Shown here: positions 62,592 to 64,000 of the stretch, one piece after another | Layout of the letters: every line of letters begins with the position of its first letter | Numbering within the stretch: the first letter of the stretch is position 1 | Origin: an uncultured Collinsella sp. | GTDB lineage: Bacteria > Actinomycetota > Coriobacteriia > Coriobacteriales > Coriobacteriaceae | Direction of reading: 5' to 3' | NCBI GenBank assembly: GCA_937925715.1 | Contig: CALAMG010000039.1 | Location: 43,371-107,370, forward strand | DNA length: 64,000 bases | Notes under the pieces: model-generated | The model's input: the letters and a program-made list of their open reading frames with translations, nothing else | The model's database searches: none | What the model was told of the DNA's origin: nothing | Position numbers and translations under genes: made by a program

Positions 62592-62628
62592 CAAAAGGGG
62601 CCGGGAATCGCTTCCCAGCCCCTTTTGT
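62592..62628. terminator. Bidirectional terminator between the MBL and Hsp20 genes
   Basis: CAAAAGGGGC and GCCCCTTTTG pair, with an inner GGGAA-TCGC-TTCCC hairpin. Confidence 0.88.
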
Positions 62629-62659
62629 TGTCTTTTAATAGCGCAGAACACCAACGAAG

Positions 62660-63091
62660 TTAGTCAATGGAGATCTTCGTAACGTTCTTCTTCTCGACGA
62701 TCTTGGGAACCGTAACGGTCAGGATGCCGTCAGCGTACTTAGCCGAGAGGCCCTCGCTCGAAGCGTCCTTAAGATACACGCCACGCGTCGCGCTGTACGA
62801 GCTGAACTCCTTCTGCAGGAAGTTCTTGCCCTCGTTCTCCTCGTCTTCCTCGACATTCACGCTAATGGACAGACGGCCCTCGTTAAGCTCGACATCGATA
62901 TCGTCCTTGGCGACGCCGGTCAGATAAGCCTTGACCTCATAGCCATCGCCCTTATCCTCAACGTCAACGGGGAACGCCTTAGAGGCAATCGAGCTGTTCG
63001 CTAGGTCGCTCATATCATCAAACAGATCGAACAGCGAGCTTGCAGAGGGACGAACGCCAAAAACCGAACGATAAGGAACCATGCTTGCCAT
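62660..63091 (-). CDS. Small heat shock protein, Hsp20/alpha-crystallin family
   Basis: 143 residues. The alpha-crystallin domain (about 40-130) has FPVDVEDKGDGYEVKAYLTGVAKDDIDVELNEGRLSISV and the closing AKYADGILTVTVPKI, with the I-x-I-like end VTKISID. These proteins are ATP-independent holdases that bind unfolding proteins. The start at 63091 is eight bases after AAAGGAG; the frame extends 45 codons upstream without a better site. The AT-rich leader up to 63360 presumably holds the heat-regulated promoter, but no exact CIRCE or HAIR operator was found. Confidence 0.95.
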   Translation of the reverse strand: MASMVPYRSVFGVRPSASSLFDLFDDMSDLANSSIASKAFPVDVEDKGDGYEVKAYLTGVAKDDIDVELNEGRLSISVNVEEDEENEGKNFLQKEFSSYSATRGVYLKDASSEGLSAKYADGILTVTVPKIVEKKNVTKISID

Positions 63092-63368
63092 GTTTACCAC
63101 TCCTTTATAGGACTGCCGAGTCATCTTCCAGGTGACTGGGACTTCTTTTGACGCTCTTATATATGCCCACCCAGTGCTCATATATACATCGACTATAAAG
63201 TTTTTTGAGTCCAGTACTATAAGCATATCTAAGTGCGTATGACTCAGGTTTTAGGAAGGTTAAGGTTCTTTGAACCAGAGCTTAAATACCGAGTATGTCC
63301 CCAGCTACAAATAACAAGGGGCTTACAATGAGCGCGTACACGTTGTTGGTAACGAGCTAAAGGGCATC

Positions 63369-63836
63369 ATGGACGACCAAAACCAGAACAATATGTTTAT
63401 GCCGACGCAGGGGGAAGATACTTCCACGCAGCCGCCACGGTTCCATCGCTCCCACATCTCGCAAGAGCCCATTAATGATCCGGAGCCCGAGTATGTGACG
63501 AGAAATCGATATCAAACGCTCGAGGATGCCCAAACGGGACGTAAACATATGGGCGTCGCCTCGGGAGACCCTGTATATCTGAAAGACGCACCATTATCTA
63601 AAAACAGCGCAGCTAGTGATGAGCCGATGAAAGCATCCGCCGCTCATCAACAAAGAGGTCCTCGACCAAAGCAAACCTTGATGCATTCGGCTCGCTATCT
63701 CGAAACGCCAAAACAGGGAAAATCAATCTTCGTTTCATCAAGTAAACGACGCAAGCAGCATCGACTGACAATCCTGCTTTTGATCATTGCAGCCATAGCA
63801 GTTGCCCTTGTTATTCGTTTTATTTTCTCTAAATAA
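63369..63836 (+). CDS. Predicted tail-anchored-like membrane protein, unknown function
   Basis: 155 residues. A hydrophilic, Gln/Pro/Ser-rich N-terminal region (1-128) without recognised domain is followed by the basic SKRRKQHRL and one C-terminal membrane helix (about 133-152, LTILLLIIAAIAVALVIRFIF). AAAGGG is four bases upstream of the ATG. It is lower in GC than most neighbours. It is divergent from Hsp20; no function can be proposed. Confidence 0.75.
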   Translation: MDDQNQNNMFMPTQGEDTSTQPPRFHRSHISQEPINDPEPEYVTRNRYQTLEDAQTGRKHMGVASGDPVYLKDAPLSKNSAASDEPMKASAAHQQRGPRPKQTLMHSARYLETPKQGKSIFVSSSKRRKQHRLTILLLIIAAIAVALVIRFIFSK

Positions 63837-63899
63837 AAGCTCAATACCAAAAAGAATTAAATCGTCTGGCGTAAATGAGTCATTTATGCCCGGTAAACG

Positions 63900-63930
63900 C
63901 AAAAAGGGGGAGGCCGCGAGGCCTCCCCCT
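63900..63930. terminator. Bidirectional terminator at the right end
   Basis: GGGGGAGGCC and GGCCTCCCCC pair with loop GCGA; on the minus strand TTTTT follows, so a minus-strand gene probably lies to the right of the window. The last 70 bases are too short to identify it. Confidence 0.8.
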
Positions 63931-64000
63931 TCTCAGTTCAAGCGTACGGCTCGGTGCCGTCCACCGGTCAGCGGCGCCCTGGCCTCCCACGGGCTGACCC

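Noticed and set aside
62660..63360. CIRCE or HAIR operator at the Hsp20 gene
   Set aside because: Only partial similarities were seen; no convincing inverted repeat of either type.
63933..64000. C-terminal end of a minus-strand gene at the right edge
   Set aside because: A frame ending in TGA just before the terminator exists, but about 22 codons are too few to support a gene call.

Overview
The window looks like chromosomal DNA of a gut Coriobacteriia bacterium, most probably Collinsella. The evidence is high-GC Gram-positive-like coding with AGGAGG-type ribosome binding sites, LANTG instead of LPxTG cell-wall sorting motifs, several ABC exporters, a tilS-hpt-ftsH operon and a glucitol-type PTS. 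This assignment is inference from gene content; no rRNA is present to prove it. About 46 protein genes, one tRNA-Ser(TGA) and the SRP RNA can be supported. There is no prophage, no intact insertion sequence and no CRISPR array.

Layout. 1-2.1 kb: 5'-truncated LTA-synthase-like gene. 2.1-7.7 kb: a large LANTG-anchored surface protein gene, with a tandem array of about 62-bp palindromic units on each side and a long hairpin element outside each array. 7.7-12.1 kb: flavodoxin and a heterodimeric ABC exporter. 12.3-14.2 kb: second LANTG surface protein, SRP RNA and a cluster of long inverted repeats. 14.2-20.1 kb: TadA-glycerate kinase fusion, tRNA-Ser, TetR, LemA, branched-chain aminotransferase, DedA. 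20.3-25.4 kb: CysE, then a MarR-ABC-ABC operon. 25.5-30.8 kb: small conserved protein, nitroreductase, membrane protein, HTH regulator, YeiH transporter, GntR. 30.9-34.5 kb: GlmS and an amino-acid ABC permease/binding-protein pair without an ATPase. 34.7-40.6 kb: LacI regulator, AAA/DUF4143 ATPase, HAD, LarE, secreted nuclease. 40.9-48.2 kb: a carbohydrate catabolic island. 48.4-64 kb: EF-G-like GTPase, a complete amino-acid ABC importer, RlmD-type methyltransferase, PHP phosphoesterase, aminotransferase, ftsH-hpt-tilS, a metallo-beta-lactamase-fold protein, Hsp20 and a small membrane protein.

How the genes work together. The 40.9-48.2 kb island holds a GntR/UTRA regulator, glucitol-family EIIC, EIIBC, GutM and EIIA, an archaeal-type triosephosphate-isomerase homologue, an FGGY kinase, a class II aldolase and a HAD phosphatase. 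No polyol dehydrogenase is present. ATAGAC-GTCTAT-like palindromes occur before the aldolase-kinase unit and the HAD gene, with a weaker match before the PTS unit, so the island looks like one regulon, perhaps for a ketose rather than glucitol.

The most unusual feature is non-coding. Three loci (2137-2267, 7513-7641, 53201-53351) carry the same 69-nt core enclosed in 30-41 bp inverted-repeat arms. The arms differ strongly between copies but remain self-complementary, and the terminal hairpin of the core changes by compensating pairs. Two further loci (13551-13657, 17921-18045) form a second, possibly related family. Four of the five lie just 3' of a gene, with the core in a consistent orientation to that gene. 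Other nested hairpins and GGGACAG-containing REP-like palindromes fill many intergenic gaps.
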